34,239 bases of DNA, taken from contig JASLHI010000035.1 in the NCBI GenBank assembly GCA_030149815.1, positions 1-34,239 of the forward strand. Reading direction: 5' to 3'. Below the pieces are notes generated by a model. It ran no database searches. It worked only from the letters and a program-made list of their open reading frames with translations, and was not told the DNA's origin. Shown here one piece after another: positions 8,019 to 16,844 of the stretch (position 1 is the first letter of the stretch; each line of letters opens with the position of its first letter). This DNA is from Aquirhabdus sp. Its GTDB lineage: Bacteria; Pseudomonadota; Gammaproteobacteria; Pseudomonadales; Moraxellaceae. A program made the translations under genes and the position numbers.

Positions 8019-9238
8019 TGCAGTTTAGATTTTCAGCTAACCAAGATCACTCTCCAGAAAGGCCGTGGCTCCACACGATTCAGCTTGGATTGATTGGCAT
8101 ATGCATGGTCGTTTATCCCTCACTATTTGTTGCATGTGCAAAGAAAACTGAGCCGCCGCTTCCTGCTAGTCGTGTCCTTGTCACCACGATTTCATCGAAT
8201 GAGATGGGAGAAGAAGAGCGTTTTAATGGCACATTCATGCCTCGTATTCAAACGATGCTGAGTTTCCGTGCGAGTGGCAAAGTCATTAACCGGTATGTCG
8301 AAGTCGGGGATATTGTGAAGCAAGGTGCTGTCCTTGCGAGATTAGACGGCGAAGATTACGGATTGGCTGAGCAAACAGCACAACAGCAACTGGTTGCTGC
8401 GAGAGCTGACTCAGAACAGGCAGCCCGTGAAGAAGCGCGACTCAAAAACCTTGTGGCAGATGGAACTGTCAGTCGCTCTGAATATGAACAGGTTTTATCT
8501 AAGAAAGTTGCAAGTGCTGCAGTCACTGCTCAAGCAGAGAAGCAATTGAACCTCAATCAAAATAAGGTCAGTTATTTGAGCCTAGTGGCTCCGCAGTCAG
8601 GTGTGATTAGCGATATACGATTTGAAGTGGGTCAGGTTGTTGGCGAAGGTCAGCCAGTTGCAACGTTATCAGATCAGAGTGAAATGGAGTTGGCTGTTGA
8701 TTTACCTGATTACATGGTGAAAGACATCAGTGCATGGCGTGCACATGCCAAGTTTTGGTCGAGTGATTCGACAGTACCACCACAAGATATGGAGTTAAAG
8801 TTACGTCGTTTATCCCCTGTGGCATCAGGAATGAGTCAGAGTTTTGAGGCGCGTTATACGCTAGTTGGACTCAAGCATGAAGCGATGGCGCAGTTAAAAC
8901 AGGGCATGAGTGCACAGGTTGTTTTACAGCGTATCACGCCATCAGCAGGAGTTACCTTGCCTTCGGGCGCTGTTGGAAAGACCAATGCTTCAACATTTGT
9001 CTGGGTTGTGACGAATGATCATCATCTGAAGCGAGTTCCAGTCAATGTAGTTCGATTTGCAGAGTCTACGATTCAAGTTACGGGTCTCACAAATGGGATG
9101 CAAGTGGTCACCGTGGGCATCCAAAAACTGGATGACAACATGACTGTTGAGGCCATAGAACGTCCTTTAGAGACTCCCAGTACTGAGCCAGATCAGCCTA
9201 AATTGGTTGATGCAGCGTCTTCTTCCACATTAAATTAA
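8018..9238 (+). CDS. RND efflux periplasmic adaptor subunit (HlyD/AcrA family), lipoprotein
   Basis: A 406-residue membrane fusion protein. A hydrophobic signal ends in the lipobox LFVAC with cysteine 40, so it is probably anchored by lipid to the inner membrane. The split biotinyl/lipoyl-like domain is visible (FRASGKVINRYVEVGDIVKQGAVLARLD at one side, LVAPQSGVISDIRFEVGQVVGEGQPVATL at the other), with an alpha-helical hairpin between them at about 115-185. A beta-barrel and membrane-proximal domain follow (LKQGMSAQVVL, LPSGAVGKTN). It links the inner-membrane pump to the outer-membrane channel. Its ATG overlaps the TAA of the upstream gene, and the pump gene begins 13 bases after its stop. 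The gene order channel-adaptor-pump differs from the more common adaptor-pump-channel. Confidence 0.94.
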   Translation: MQFRFSANQDHSPERPWLHTIQLGLIGICMVVYPSLFVACAKKTEPPLPASRVLVTTISSNEMGEEERFNGTFMPRIQTMLSFRASGKVINRYVEVGDIVKQGAVLARLDGEDYGLAEQTAQQQLVAARADSEQAAREEARLKNLVADGTVSRSEYEQVLSKKVASAAVTAQAEKQLNLNQNKVSYLSLVAPQSGVISDIRFEVGQVVGEGQPVATLSDQSEMELAVDLPDYMVKDISAWRAHAKFWSSDSTVPPQDMELKLRRLSPVASGMSQSFEARYTLVGLKHEAMAQLKQGMSAQVVLQRITPSAGVTLPSGAVGKTNASTFVWVVTNDHHLKRVPVNVVRFAESTIQVTGLTNGMQVVTVGIQKLDDNMTVEAIERPLETPSTEPDQPKLVDAASSSTLN

Positions 9239-9251
9239 GGACGACTGCACG

Positions 9252-12200
9252 ATGTTAAAGGCATTCAATTTATCTGAATGGGCAGTGAAGCGTCAGACTT
9301 TTGTGATGTTCCTCATGATCATCTCAATGATTGGCGGTGGCATGGCATTTACGGGGCTGGGTCGTTCAGAGGATCCGCAATTTACTGTGCCTGCAATGTC
9401 GATTTTAATGACTTGGCCAGGTGCGACTGCGGAGCAAGTACAAGAACAAGTGATTAACCGCTTGGAGAATAAGCTCAAAGAATTAGATCATGTCAAAGCA
9501 ATTCAGTCATTTAGCCGCCAAGGTTATGGTGGTCTGATTCTAGAGATGCAAGGTGGACAAAGCGACGAACAATTACGTGAAGCGTGGTATCAGGCTCGTA
9601 AGAAAATTAATGATATTCGTAGCGAATTTCCTGCTGGTGTTACAGACCCGATTTATAACGATGAATATTCCGATATTTATTCGGTGCTTTATGCTGTTCA
9701 ATCAAAAGATATGAGTTATTCAGAGTTATTGACGTACTCTGAAAAAATTAAATTGAAGCTGCAAGGCGTTTCGAATACTAAGAAGGTTGATATTTTTGGC
9801 AAGCAAAAAGAGCAAATATTTGTTGAGTTCTCGAGTAAAAAACTTGCAGGTTTAGGTATTTCACCAAGTGCTATCCTGAATGCACTTGCTGCACAAAATA
9901 CGATTACACCATCAGGTGCTTTTGATACCAAAAACGATAAAGTCTTTGTTCGTATTAGTAATTCATTCAAAAATCAAGTGGATGTAGGCAATACGCCGAT
10001 ACGTTCTGGTAATACCGTTCTACGTCTACGAGATGTTGCAACAATACGTCATGGCTACCAAGATCCTCCAGATTATCAGGCTCGTTTTAACGCACAGCCC
10101 GCATTAGTGATTGGTCTGACAATGCAACCTGGTGGAAACGTTCTGACTTTCAGTAAAGATTTAGAGCAGAAAGTTGCTGAATTGCAGAAAGAGCTTCCTG
10201 TTGGTTTGACATTGACCAAGTTCGCAGATCAACCGAAAGTTGTGAAGGAGTCGATTTGGGAGTTCGAGAAAAGCTTCTTAGAAGCGCTTGTAATCGTTCT
10301 TGTGATTTCATTTATCGCATTAGGTTTTAGATCAGGTTTGGTTGTTGCAACGAGTATTCCTTTAGTGCTTGCGATTGTTGCGGTCATTATGAAGTCTAAT
10401 GGCTGGGATTTAGATCGAGTCACCTTGGGTGCTTTGATTATCTCGTTAGGACTTTTGGTTGATGATGCCATCATTGCCGTTGAGATGATGCAGGTGAAAA
10501 TGGAAGCTGGATGGGATCGGATTCGATCAGCTTCCTTTGCATATACATCGACTGCTTTTCCGATGTTGACTGGAACACTGATTACTGTTGCGGGTTTTAT
10601 GCCTGTTGGTCTGGCAAAATCTGATGCAGGTAAATATGCGAGCGGAATTTTCTGGGTTTTGGGTACTGCCTTGATTGTTTCATGGGTTGTTGCTGTTATT
10701 TTTACGCCATATTTAGGTGTCAAGCTGCTTCCAGATCGTTATGCGAATCAAGGTCAACAAGAGCATGATCCTTACGATACGCCATTTTTTAAAAAATTTA
10801 AGGATATGATCACGCTTGCAGTCCGACACAAATGGATTGTGATTTCTGTGACTATTGGTCTATTTGTCGCTTCAATTATTGGTATGGGATTTGTTCAACA
10901 ACAGTTTTTTCCATCTGCTGAGCGCCCAGAGCTTCATGTGACATTGACCTTACGTCCTGGTTCTTCAATTAGCGCAACGGAAGCCGATGTAAAGCGTCTT
11001 GAAAAGATATTAGAACGGAATTCAGATATTCAATATTTCGCTTCTTATATTGGAAAAAGTAGTCCTCAGTATTATTTATCTGCAGTTCCAGAATTGCCGA
11101 ATGCGAGTTACGCCCAATTTGTCATTATGACTAAAGGTGTCGAGGCTCGAGAGCGTGTTCGTGCAAAGTTGATCGCTTTGTTTAATGATAATGAGAAATT
11201 CCCAGACGCGATTGGGCAAGTTAAGCGTCTTGAATTTGGACCACCTGTTAAGTATCCAATATCCTTCCGTATCAAAGGGCCTGATGAAAACGTACTGCGT
11301 GATATCGCATATAAAGTACAAAATGTCATGCGCCACAATCGTTTAGTAAAAGATACTTTGCTCGAATGGGATGAGAAATCTCGTAGTGTAAATATTGATG
11401 TCAACCAAGAAAAAGCAGAGATGCTAGGCGTATCTAAAAAAGATTTGGCTGATACTGTACAAATGATGCTGAATGGAATTCCAGTTACTTATATTCCAAA
11501 AGGTGAAGATCAGGTTGATGTCGTACTAAGAGCTAATCAGCATGAACGACAATCCATTGAAGCATTAGGACAAGTGATTCTGTTTACGAGAAATGGTGGC
11601 GCAGTTCCTTTATCACAGATTGCAACCATCAAATCTGGCTATGAAGACCCAGTGCTGTGGCGTTACGATCGCAATAGTTATATCGGTGTTTCTGCTGATG
11701 TTGTCGATGGTGTGCAATCACCTTATGCCAGTACACAGATCGATCATCAATTAGATAAGATTCGTAAAGCATTGCCAGTGGGCTATGAGATCGAAATGGC
11801 GGGTGCAATTGCTGAAAGTAATCGTGCAAATCTAGCGATTATTGGTGTAGTGCCACTGATGGTTATCATCATTCTGACTCTACTGATGATGCAATTACAC
11901 AGTTTTTCTAAAACGTGCATGGTGTTTCTAACTGCGCCATTAGGGCTTATTGGTGTGGTTCCTGCACTTTTAATTTCTAACTCACCATTTGGATTCGTTG
12001 CCTTGATTGGTGTTATCGCTTTGGCGGGTATGGTGATGCGTAATTCTGTGATTTTGGTTGACCAAATTTCACAGGATGTCGAAGAAGGGCATGATGAATT
12101 TACTGCGATTCTGGATGCAACAACACGACGAGCTCGACCTGTGATTTTGACTGCGGCCGCAGCAATGTTGGGTATGTATCCGCTTGCACAGAGTATGTTT

Positions 12201-12320
12201 TGGGGACCAATGGCGACAGCGATTATGGGCGGGTTGTTTGTCGGTACGGCACTCACACTTGTTTTTGTTCCAGCACTGTATGCTGCTTGGTTCAAAGTCA
12301 AAGTCTGGGGTTATCGCTAA
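9252..12320 (+). CDS. RND efflux transporter permease (AcrB/TriC-like)
   Basis: A 1022-residue inner-membrane proton-driven pump, full length for the family. TM1 lies at about 16-34. The periplasmic porter domain begins FTVPAMSILMTWPGATAEQVQ. TM4 carries the proton-relay aspartates D404 and D405 in LGLLVDDAIIAVEMM. The second half repeats the plan, ending in the conserved LAGMVMRNSVILVDQI and TRRARPVILTAAAAMLGM blocks. AAGGA lies 10 bases before the ATG. The sequence resembles the TriC/VmeN-like branch more than AcrB itself, judged only by eye. It is the last gene of the operon and is closed by a strong terminator. The substrate cannot be inferred from sequence; drugs, detergents or a lipid product of neighbouring genes are all possible. 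Confidence 0.95.
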   Translation: MLKAFNLSEWAVKRQTFVMFLMIISMIGGGMAFTGLGRSEDPQFTVPAMSILMTWPGATAEQVQEQVINRLENKLKELDHVKAIQSFSRQGYGGLILEMQGGQSDEQLREAWYQARKKINDIRSEFPAGVTDPIYNDEYSDIYSVLYAVQSKDMSYSELLTYSEKIKLKLQGVSNTKKVDIFGKQKEQIFVEFSSKKLAGLGISPSAILNALAAQNTITPSGAFDTKNDKVFVRISNSFKNQVDVGNTPIRSGNTVLRLRDVATIRHGYQDPPDYQARFNAQPALVIGLTMQPGGNVLTFSKDLEQKVAELQKELPVGLTLTKFADQPKVVKESIWEFEKSFLEALVIVLVISFIALGFRSGLVVATSIPLVLAIVAVIMKSNGWDLDRVTLGALIISLGLLVDDAIIAVEMMQVKMEAGWDRIRSASFAYTSTAFPMLTGTLITVAGFMPVGLAKSDAGKYASGIFWVLGTALIVSWVVAVIFTPYLGVKLLPDRYANQGQQEHDPYDTPFFKKFKDMITLAVRHKWIVISVTIGLFVASIIGMGFVQQQFFPSAERPELHVTLTLRPGSSISATEADVKRLEKILERNSDIQYFASYIGKSSPQYYLSAVPELPNASYAQFVIMTKGVEARERVRAKLIALFNDNEKFPDAIGQVKRLEFGPPVKYPISFRIKGPDENVLRDIAYKVQNVMRHNRLVKDTLLEWDEKSRSVNIDVNQEKAEMLGVSKKDLADTVQMMLNGIPVTYIPKGEDQVDVVLRANQHERQSIEALGQVILFTRNGGAVPLSQIATIKSGYEDPVLWRYDRNSYIGVSADVVDGVQSPYASTQIDHQLDKIRKALPVGYEIEMAGAIAESNRANLAIIGVVPLMVIIILTLLMMQLHSFSKTCMVFLTAPLGLIGVVPALLISNSPFGFVALIGVIALAGMVMRNSVILVDQISQDVEEGHDEFTAILDATTRRARPVILTAAAAMLGMYPLAQSMFWGPMATAIMGGLFVGTALTLVFVPALYAAWFKVKVWGYR

Positions 12321-12332
12321 TTAACGGTTTAT

Positions 12333-12372
12333 ATCTTAGCCAGTGAATATGCTGATCTGGCTAAGATTTTTT
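12333..12372 (+). terminator. Rho-independent terminator after the RND operon
   Basis: Perfect 11-base arms ATCTTAGCCAG (12333-12343) and CTGGCTAAGAT (12357-12367) are followed by a T-run, starting 13 bases after the pump stop codon. Confidence 0.93.
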
Positions 12373-12401
12373 ATTTTAAAAATTGACACGGGTAAGAACA
12401 C

Positions 12402-12450
12402 TGAGTTTGTCGAAGAGGGGGGCATATCACCCCGCATTTCGACAGGCTCA
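12402..12450. repeat. REP-like GTCGAA palindrome (intergenic hairpin)
   Basis: The arms TGAGTTTGTCGAA (12402-12414) and TTCGACAGGCTCA (12438-12450) pair with two G-T wobbles, and an inner GGGG/CCCC stem closes the loop. The sequence TGAGCCTGTCGAA recurs in intergenic DNA of many proteobacteria as recalled. It lies between the convergent RND operon and thioesterase gene, the usual place for REP-like elements. Only one copy was seen in this window. Confidence 0.65.
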
Positions 12451-12516
12451 ATAAGCTATGTTGCTTTTGATTATTTGTCATATATGTCGATAACCAAATA
12501 TTATCAATACTAAAAA

Positions 12517-12909
12517 TTAAACCTGAATCAATGCTTCTAATTGAGTTCGTTGCTGATCTGGAATCCGATCAGATTTTTGGGTTTTAAAGTCAAAATAGAC
12601 TTGAACCGCTTTGCCTTTGGCGACTAAAACATCATTTTGCCAAGCTTCTTGAATGACTACAAATGACGAGTTACCGACGCGTTCAATCCCTGTTTTGATT
12701 GTGACGTCATGACCGTAATGGGTTTGGGCAACAAAATCGATTTCGATACGCGCAAGGATCAATGTGAGTTGTTGAATATCCATTGCAGGCGTGAAAATCT
12801 TAAAAATTGGTGCGCGACCTGCCTCAAACCAACCTGCAATGACGGTGTTATTGATGTGACCGAAAGCGTCAGTTTCATAGAATCGAGGCGTGATGTTGAC
12901 GCTAAACAT
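12517..12909 (-). CDS. Acyl-CoA thioesterase, 4HBT hot-dog fold (YbgC/FadM-like)
   Basis: A 130-residue single hot-dog protein, the usual length for the YbgC/FadM group. The signature ETDAFGHINNTVIAGWFEAGR carries the catalytic aspartate D14 and the G17-H18-x-N20 motif. The rest follows the family (IEIDFVAQTHYGHDVTIKTGIERVGNSSF). These cytoplasmic enzymes hydrolyse acyl-CoA or acyl-ACP thioesters to free acid; the chain length preferred here is unknown. It is transcribed alone, divergent from rsmG and convergent with the RND operon. Confidence 0.87.
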   Translation of the reverse strand: MFSVNITPRFYETDAFGHINNTVIAGWFEAGRAPIFKIFTPAMDIQQLTLILARIEIDFVAQTHYGHDVTIKTGIERVGNSSFVVIQEAWQNDVLVAKGKAVQVYFDFKTQKSDRIPDQQRTQLEALIQV

Positions 12910-13014
12910 GGTATTTCCTATTAGATTTGAAAGATGATTTTCAGTAATTTTTATAAAATAGCATGTTGATCGTTGTCATTCCAATGGCGTGAAATGTGAC
13001 GTGGTTTGATATTT

Positions 13015-13044
13015 TTGCCAGAATGAATCATTTTTTCTTAGAAT
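13015..13044 (+). promoter_or_regulatory. Candidate sigma-70 promoter for rsmG
   Basis: TTGCCA (13015-13020), an 18-base spacer and TAGAAT (13039-13044) lie about 100 bases upstream of rsmG on the plus strand. This is a moderate consensus match found by eye. Confidence 0.45.
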
Positions 13045-13141
13045 CATCCAACATCTATGCGGTGTTAGACCCATGCTTCCTGTTATCATTCGCACCAAGA
13101 TTTCTCACGTTACCGTTACATAGACAGACTATAGACAAATC

Positions 13142-13771
13142 ATGCACCCTTTATTTGCTTCATTAAAAGATGGCTCTCTTAAACTTGGCTTAACGTTGTC
13201 TGATGACACGTTGAATAAACTGCTCAAGTATCAAGATAACTTGTCGCTGTGGAATAAAGCCTATAATTTAACCGCAATTCGTGATCCAAAAGAAATGTTG
13301 GTCAAACATTTGCTGGATAGTTTGAGTGTGATTCCACATTTGCCACAAGGGCGCTTATTGGATGTTGGAACAGGTGGGGGATTACCTGGTTTTGTGATTT
13401 CAATTGTCCAACCTGATCGTCAATGTGTTTTATTGGATAGTAATGGGAAAAAAATTCGCTTTTTACGCCAGATGACTGCGGATATGAAAATGCCAAATGT
13501 CCAACCTGTGCAAGCCCGGATTGAAGATCCGCAAACATTGAGTGATTTAGGGGTTTTTGATGTAGTGACAAGTAGGGCATTTGCATCGCTCAGTGATTTT
13601 GTTCGTGATTGCGCGGTCTATTTAAAGCCAGATGCGACACTTGCTGCCATGAAAGGTTTAATACCCAGTGATGAAATGGCAATTCTTGATCAATGGCAGC
13701 AAGAGACGATTGAATTAGTTGTTCCATCGCTCAATGAACAACGGCATTTGATTTTGCTCACCAAAAAATGA
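13142..13771 (+). CDS. rsmG: 16S rRNA (guanine-527 N7)-methyltransferase RsmG (GidB)
   Basis: A 209-residue Rossmann-fold methyltransferase of usual length. The family signature WNKAYNLTAIRDPKEMLVKH at 38-56 and the SAM-binding loop LLDVGTGGGLPG at 72-83 are clear, followed by LLDSNGKKIRFLRQ and VVTSRAFASL. It methylates N7 of G527 in the 530 loop of 16S rRNA; loss in other bacteria gives low-level streptomycin resistance. It precedes parA by 93 bases without a terminator, the familiar rsmG-parA-parB arrangement near many bacterial replication origins. No strong ribosome site precedes the ATG. Confidence 0.97.
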   Translation: MHPLFASLKDGSLKLGLTLSDDTLNKLLKYQDNLSLWNKAYNLTAIRDPKEMLVKHLLDSLSVIPHLPQGRLLDVGTGGGLPGFVISIVQPDRQCVLLDSNGKKIRFLRQMTADMKMPNVQPVQARIEDPQTLSDLGVFDVVTSRAFASLSDFVRDCAVYLKPDATLAAMKGLIPSDEMAILDQWQQETIELVVPSLNEQRHLILLTKK

Positions 13772-13864
13772 TCGAGTTAATTCTCTACTTAAAAAGATAC
13801 GACGAAGACACGAACATCATTTAAGATAACCCTAAATTTTTACGTATTTGGAAATAAATCAGCT

Positions 13865-14704
13865 ATGACCGACATCAAAGCGTCAGCCAAGCCTGCTATC
13901 AGTGCGAAAAAGAGACCAGAAATTTGGGCAGTAGCCAATCAAAAAGGCGGTGTAGGTAAAACAACAACCGCTGTCAATTTAGCGGCGTCTTTGGGCGTGC
14001 TTAAAAAAAGAGTTTTACTGATTGATTTAGATCCTCAGGGCAACGCAACAATGGGTTCAGGCCTGCAAAAGACTGAATTGCCACATAGCGCAACAGATAT
14101 TTTGCTTTCTGCCGCTCCAATTGAGGCTGTGATTCAGCCCACTCAAGTAGGTTATCGATTGATTGGTGCAAACCGTGATTTAGCTGGTGTAGAGCTATCG
14201 CTTGTCGACCAACCGCGCCGCGAGTATGTATTAAAAGAAGCGCTGGCTCAGATTGAGCACGAATATGATTTTATTTTGATAGATTGCGCGCCAAGTTTGA
14301 ATTTGTTGACTATTAACGCGCTTTCTGCGGCAACAGGTGTCATTATTCCTATGCAATGTGAATATTATGCCCTAGAAGGTTTGGCTGATTTATCTGGAAC
14401 AATTGATCGTATTCGCGAAGTTTTGAATCCTGATATCCAAATTCGTGGTGTATTACGCACCATGTTTGATCCACGTAATACGCTGGCTAATGATGTATCG
14501 CAGGAATTATCAACTCATTTTGGTAATATCATGCTGGAGACCATCATTCCGCGTAACGTTCGCCTCGCTGAAGCGCCAGCGCATGGCATGCCTGTGATGT
14601 TTTATGAAAAAGGTTCACGTGGTGCGTTGTCTTACTTGAGTGCTGCAGCCGAGTTGGTTCGTACTACAAAGAAGAAAGTTGCTACTAAAGGAGTGTCTGC
14701 ATGA
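13865..14704 (+). CDS. parA: Chromosome-partitioning ATPase ParA (Soj)
   Basis: A 279-residue ParA/MinD-type ATPase. The deviant Walker A motif KGGVGKTT lies at 27-34 after IWAVANQ, with the signature lysine at 27. Walker A' LLIDLDPQGNATMGSG and Walker B-like FILIDCAPSLNLLTINAL follow. The first 18 residues are a polar extension before the conserved core. It binds DNA as an ATP dimer and moves ParB-parS complexes during segregation of the origin region. Its stop overlaps the parB start (ATGA), indicating translational coupling. Confidence 0.97.
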   Translation: MTDIKASAKPAISAKKRPEIWAVANQKGGVGKTTTAVNLAASLGVLKKRVLLIDLDPQGNATMGSGLQKTELPHSATDILLSAAPIEAVIQPTQVGYRLIGANRDLAGVELSLVDQPRREYVLKEALAQIEHEYDFILIDCAPSLNLLTINALSAATGVIIPMQCEYYALEGLADLSGTIDRIREVLNPDIQIRGVLRTMFDPRNTLANDVSQELSTHFGNIMLETIIPRNVRLAEAPAHGMPVMFYEKGSRGALSYLSAAAELVRTTKKKVATKGVSA

Positions 14705-15603
14705 TGCGTAAGCGAGGTTTAGCACAAGGACGAGGGCTGGATGCGCTGTTAGGTACGATCAAGCAAGTACGTGCAGAAGTTGCGGAAACTCATACTCAAA
14801 CACCTACAAACGTGACGTTAGTCGAATTAGAGCTGGATCGTTTGCAACGTGGTATTTATCAGCCACGCCGAGAAATTACACCTGAAAGCTTAGCTGATCT
14901 TGCTGATTCCATTAAACGCCATGGCGTGATGCAACCGATTGTGGTGCGTCGTCTGGAGAATCCAGCAGATTCCGAAGTCGAATATGAAATTATTGCAGGT
15001 GAACGCCGCTGGCGCGCTGCGCGTTTGGCGGGTTTGGAAGTTATTCCAGCAATTGTCCGTGATCTACCAGATGCACTTGCGATTGCCTTAGCGCTCATTG
15101 AAAATATTCAGCGTGAAGACCTGAGTCCAATGGAGCAGGCATATGCACTGCAGCGGTTCCATGATGAGTTTGGGATGAGTCATCAGGAAATTGCCGAAAC
15201 GGTGGGTAAGGCGCGTGCAACGGTCAGCAATTTATTACGTTTAATGAGCCTAAATGAAGAAGTTAAAACCATGTTGGATCGTGGCGATCTGGACATGGGA
15301 CATGCACGTGCTTTATTGGCTGTAAAATTAGATGATCAAGGTCATCTTGCAAGAATTGTGGTTGGACGTGAGTTGTCAGTTCGCCAGACTGAACAGTTGA
15401 TCCGCGATCATTTAAACCCACCTGTAGCTAAAGTGATACGAGTTTCTCCACCAGATATTGGTGATTTAGAACGTCGTTTGGCTGAACGTTTGGGTGCAAG
15501 AGTGGAGCTCAGCCATAATCCAAAAGGCAAGGGTAAGCTGATTATCCGTTATCATTCACTGGATGAGTTAGATGGTATTCTCGCGGTGATGGATGTGCAA
15601 TAA
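14701..15603 (+). CDS. parB: Chromosome-partitioning protein ParB (Spo0J)
   Basis: A 300-residue ParB. It begins KRGLAQGRGLDALLG, the ParA-stimulating N-terminal box. The CTP-binding ParB/Srx domain has YQPRREI and IIAGERRWRAARLAG. The ENIQREDLSPMEQA box and a helix-turn-helix (HQEIAETVGKARATVSNLLRL) for parS recognition follow, and a C-terminal dimerisation segment ends KLIIRYHSLDELDGIL. AGGAG lies seven bases before the ATG at 14701; a second ATG directly follows at 14704. A weak parS-like sequence lies at 20781-20796 within holB. Confidence 0.97.
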   Translation: MMRKRGLAQGRGLDALLGTIKQVRAEVAETHTQTPTNVTLVELELDRLQRGIYQPRREITPESLADLADSIKRHGVMQPIVVRRLENPADSEVEYEIIAGERRWRAARLAGLEVIPAIVRDLPDALAIALALIENIQREDLSPMEQAYALQRFHDEFGMSHQEIAETVGKARATVSNLLRLMSLNEEVKTMLDRGDLDMGHARALLAVKLDDQGHLARIVVGRELSVRQTEQLIRDHLNPPVAKVIRVSPPDIGDLERRLAERLGARVELSHNPKGKGKLIIRYHSLDELDGILAVMDVQ

Positions 15604-15672
15604 AGCGGTCGCACATTGAAATATATTGATTTGCAATCATGGATTACATTTTTAAATTAGGATGATTTTACG

Positions 15673-16425
15673 ATGTGGGAGTTAATTAAGGCGGGCGGCT
15701 GGCTCATGTTTCCTTTGGTAATATGCTCGATTGCAGCATTAGCCATCATGATTGAGCGTGGAATACGTTTACAACACAAAAAAGTTGCCCCCAGTGGTTT
15801 GGTTCAGTCTTTGGCAGCAAAACTTCATCAAGGTCGATTAACTTCTCAAGAGGTGACTGAGTTGCAAATGAGCTCACCTTTGGGTGACTTGTTGGCAACA
15901 GGTATTCAGTATTCTGGTGGTGGACTTGAATACATGACTTTACAGATGCAAAACCGTGCAAGTACACTCATTCATCGCTTAGAAAAGAATCTTAATTTAT
16001 TGGGCACGATTGGTAATATTGCGCCGTTGTTAGGATTGCTGGGTACTGTTCTGGGGATTATTGAGTCATTTTTAGCGGTCAATGTCGGTGGTAATACTGA
16101 CCCAGCAATGCTTGCTTCAGGTATTTCTCAAGCACTGATGTCTACAGCTGCGGGGATGGTTGTCGCAATTCCATCGTTGATTGCTTATCGTCATTATCAG
16201 CGTAAAGTTGCTGACTTTGCTGTGGAAATGGAAGAGCAGGCTGGTATATTGCTTCATATTATTCATGGAACACATCATTCACCCGTGATTGATGATTTAG
16301 GTCATGCGCCAACAGACATGAATCTTCCTCATACTTCGTCGATTATTTCTAATTCTGTGTTTGGTCAGAAGACAGTACCGAGTGCAACTTTATCAAGTTC
16401 GTCAGCTAAACAGAGCCAATCATGA
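15673..16425 (+). CDS. exbB: MotA/TolQ/ExbB proton channel family protein
   Basis: A 250-residue membrane protein with three membrane segments: about 10-27, then a large cytoplasmic loop, then 112-132 and 155-180. The conserved block LGTIGNIAPLLGLLGTVLGIIESF and the second helix with ALMSTAAGMVVAIPSLIAY are diagnostic. With the following ExbD protein it should form a proton-driven motor that energises a periplasmic partner. Coupling is inferred from the 4-base overlap with the next gene. AGGAT precedes the ATG. In Pseudomonas a similar ExbB/ExbD pair precedes lpxK and kdsB; no TonB gene lies nearby, so the energised partner is unknown. Confidence 0.92.
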   Translation: MWELIKAGGWLMFPLVICSIAALAIMIERGIRLQHKKVAPSGLVQSLAAKLHQGRLTSQEVTELQMSSPLGDLLATGIQYSGGGLEYMTLQMQNRASTLIHRLEKNLNLLGTIGNIAPLLGLLGTVLGIIESFLAVNVGGNTDPAMLASGISQALMSTAAGMVVAIPSLIAYRHYQRKVADFAVEMEEQAGILLHIIHGTHHSPVIDDLGHAPTDMNLPHTSSIISNSVFGQKTVPSATLSSSSAKQSQS

Positions 16426-16844
16426 AGTTTAGAAAACCACAAGTCGAAGAAATTTCGATCAATCTGACGCCAATGATTGATTGTCTATTGTTTCTTGTTG
16501 TTTTCTTACTGATCTCAACGAGCTTTAATAAATACAGCCGCTTAAATTTAGTTTTGCCACAAGCCACTGGTGTACCCGAAGTTCAGCGCCCACGAAAAGT
16601 TGAGGTAGGCGTTGATCAGAACGGTGCGTATATGGTGAATGGCAAATCGTTGGCGAGTAATAGTGAAGATGATCTTCGCGCAGCGATTGAAACCGCGAGT
16701 CAGGGAGATCATTCGCGTCCATTGGTCATTGCAGCAGATGGTCGTACTTCACATCAGTCTGTAGTTAGGGTCATGGATGTGTCTGGAAAATTAGGATTTA
16801 TTAACATTAATATCAGTACGCGTATACCCGTGGGGAGTAAATAA
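16422..16844 (+). CDS. exbD: ExbD/TolR family biopolymer transport protein
   Basis: A 140-residue protein with one N-terminal membrane helix preceded by ISINLTPMIDCLLFLVVFLL. The aspartate in PMID (about residue 20) is the conserved proton-carrying residue of the family. The rest is a small periplasmic domain ending in a region typical of ExbD (RPLVIAADGRTSHQSVVRVMD). The ATG overlaps the ExbB stop, and msbA begins directly after its stop codon, so the three genes are probably one transcript. Confidence 0.93.
   Translation: MKFRKPQVEEISINLTPMIDCLLFLVVFLLISTSFNKYSRLNLVLPQATGVPEVQRPRKVEVGVDQNGAYMVNGKSLASNSEDDLRAAIETASQGDHSRPLVIAADGRTSHQSVVRVMDVSGKLGFININISTRIPVGSK

Noticed and set aside
10229..10723. 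164-codon minus-strand open frame opposite the RND pump
   Set aside because: It is antisense to a clear 1022-residue pump gene, its composition mirrors the hydrophobic codons of the other strand, and it has no ribosome site.
11783..12301. 172-codon minus-strand open frame opposite the RND pump
   Set aside because: It is a shadow of the conserved C-terminal pump helices and shows no recognisable domain.
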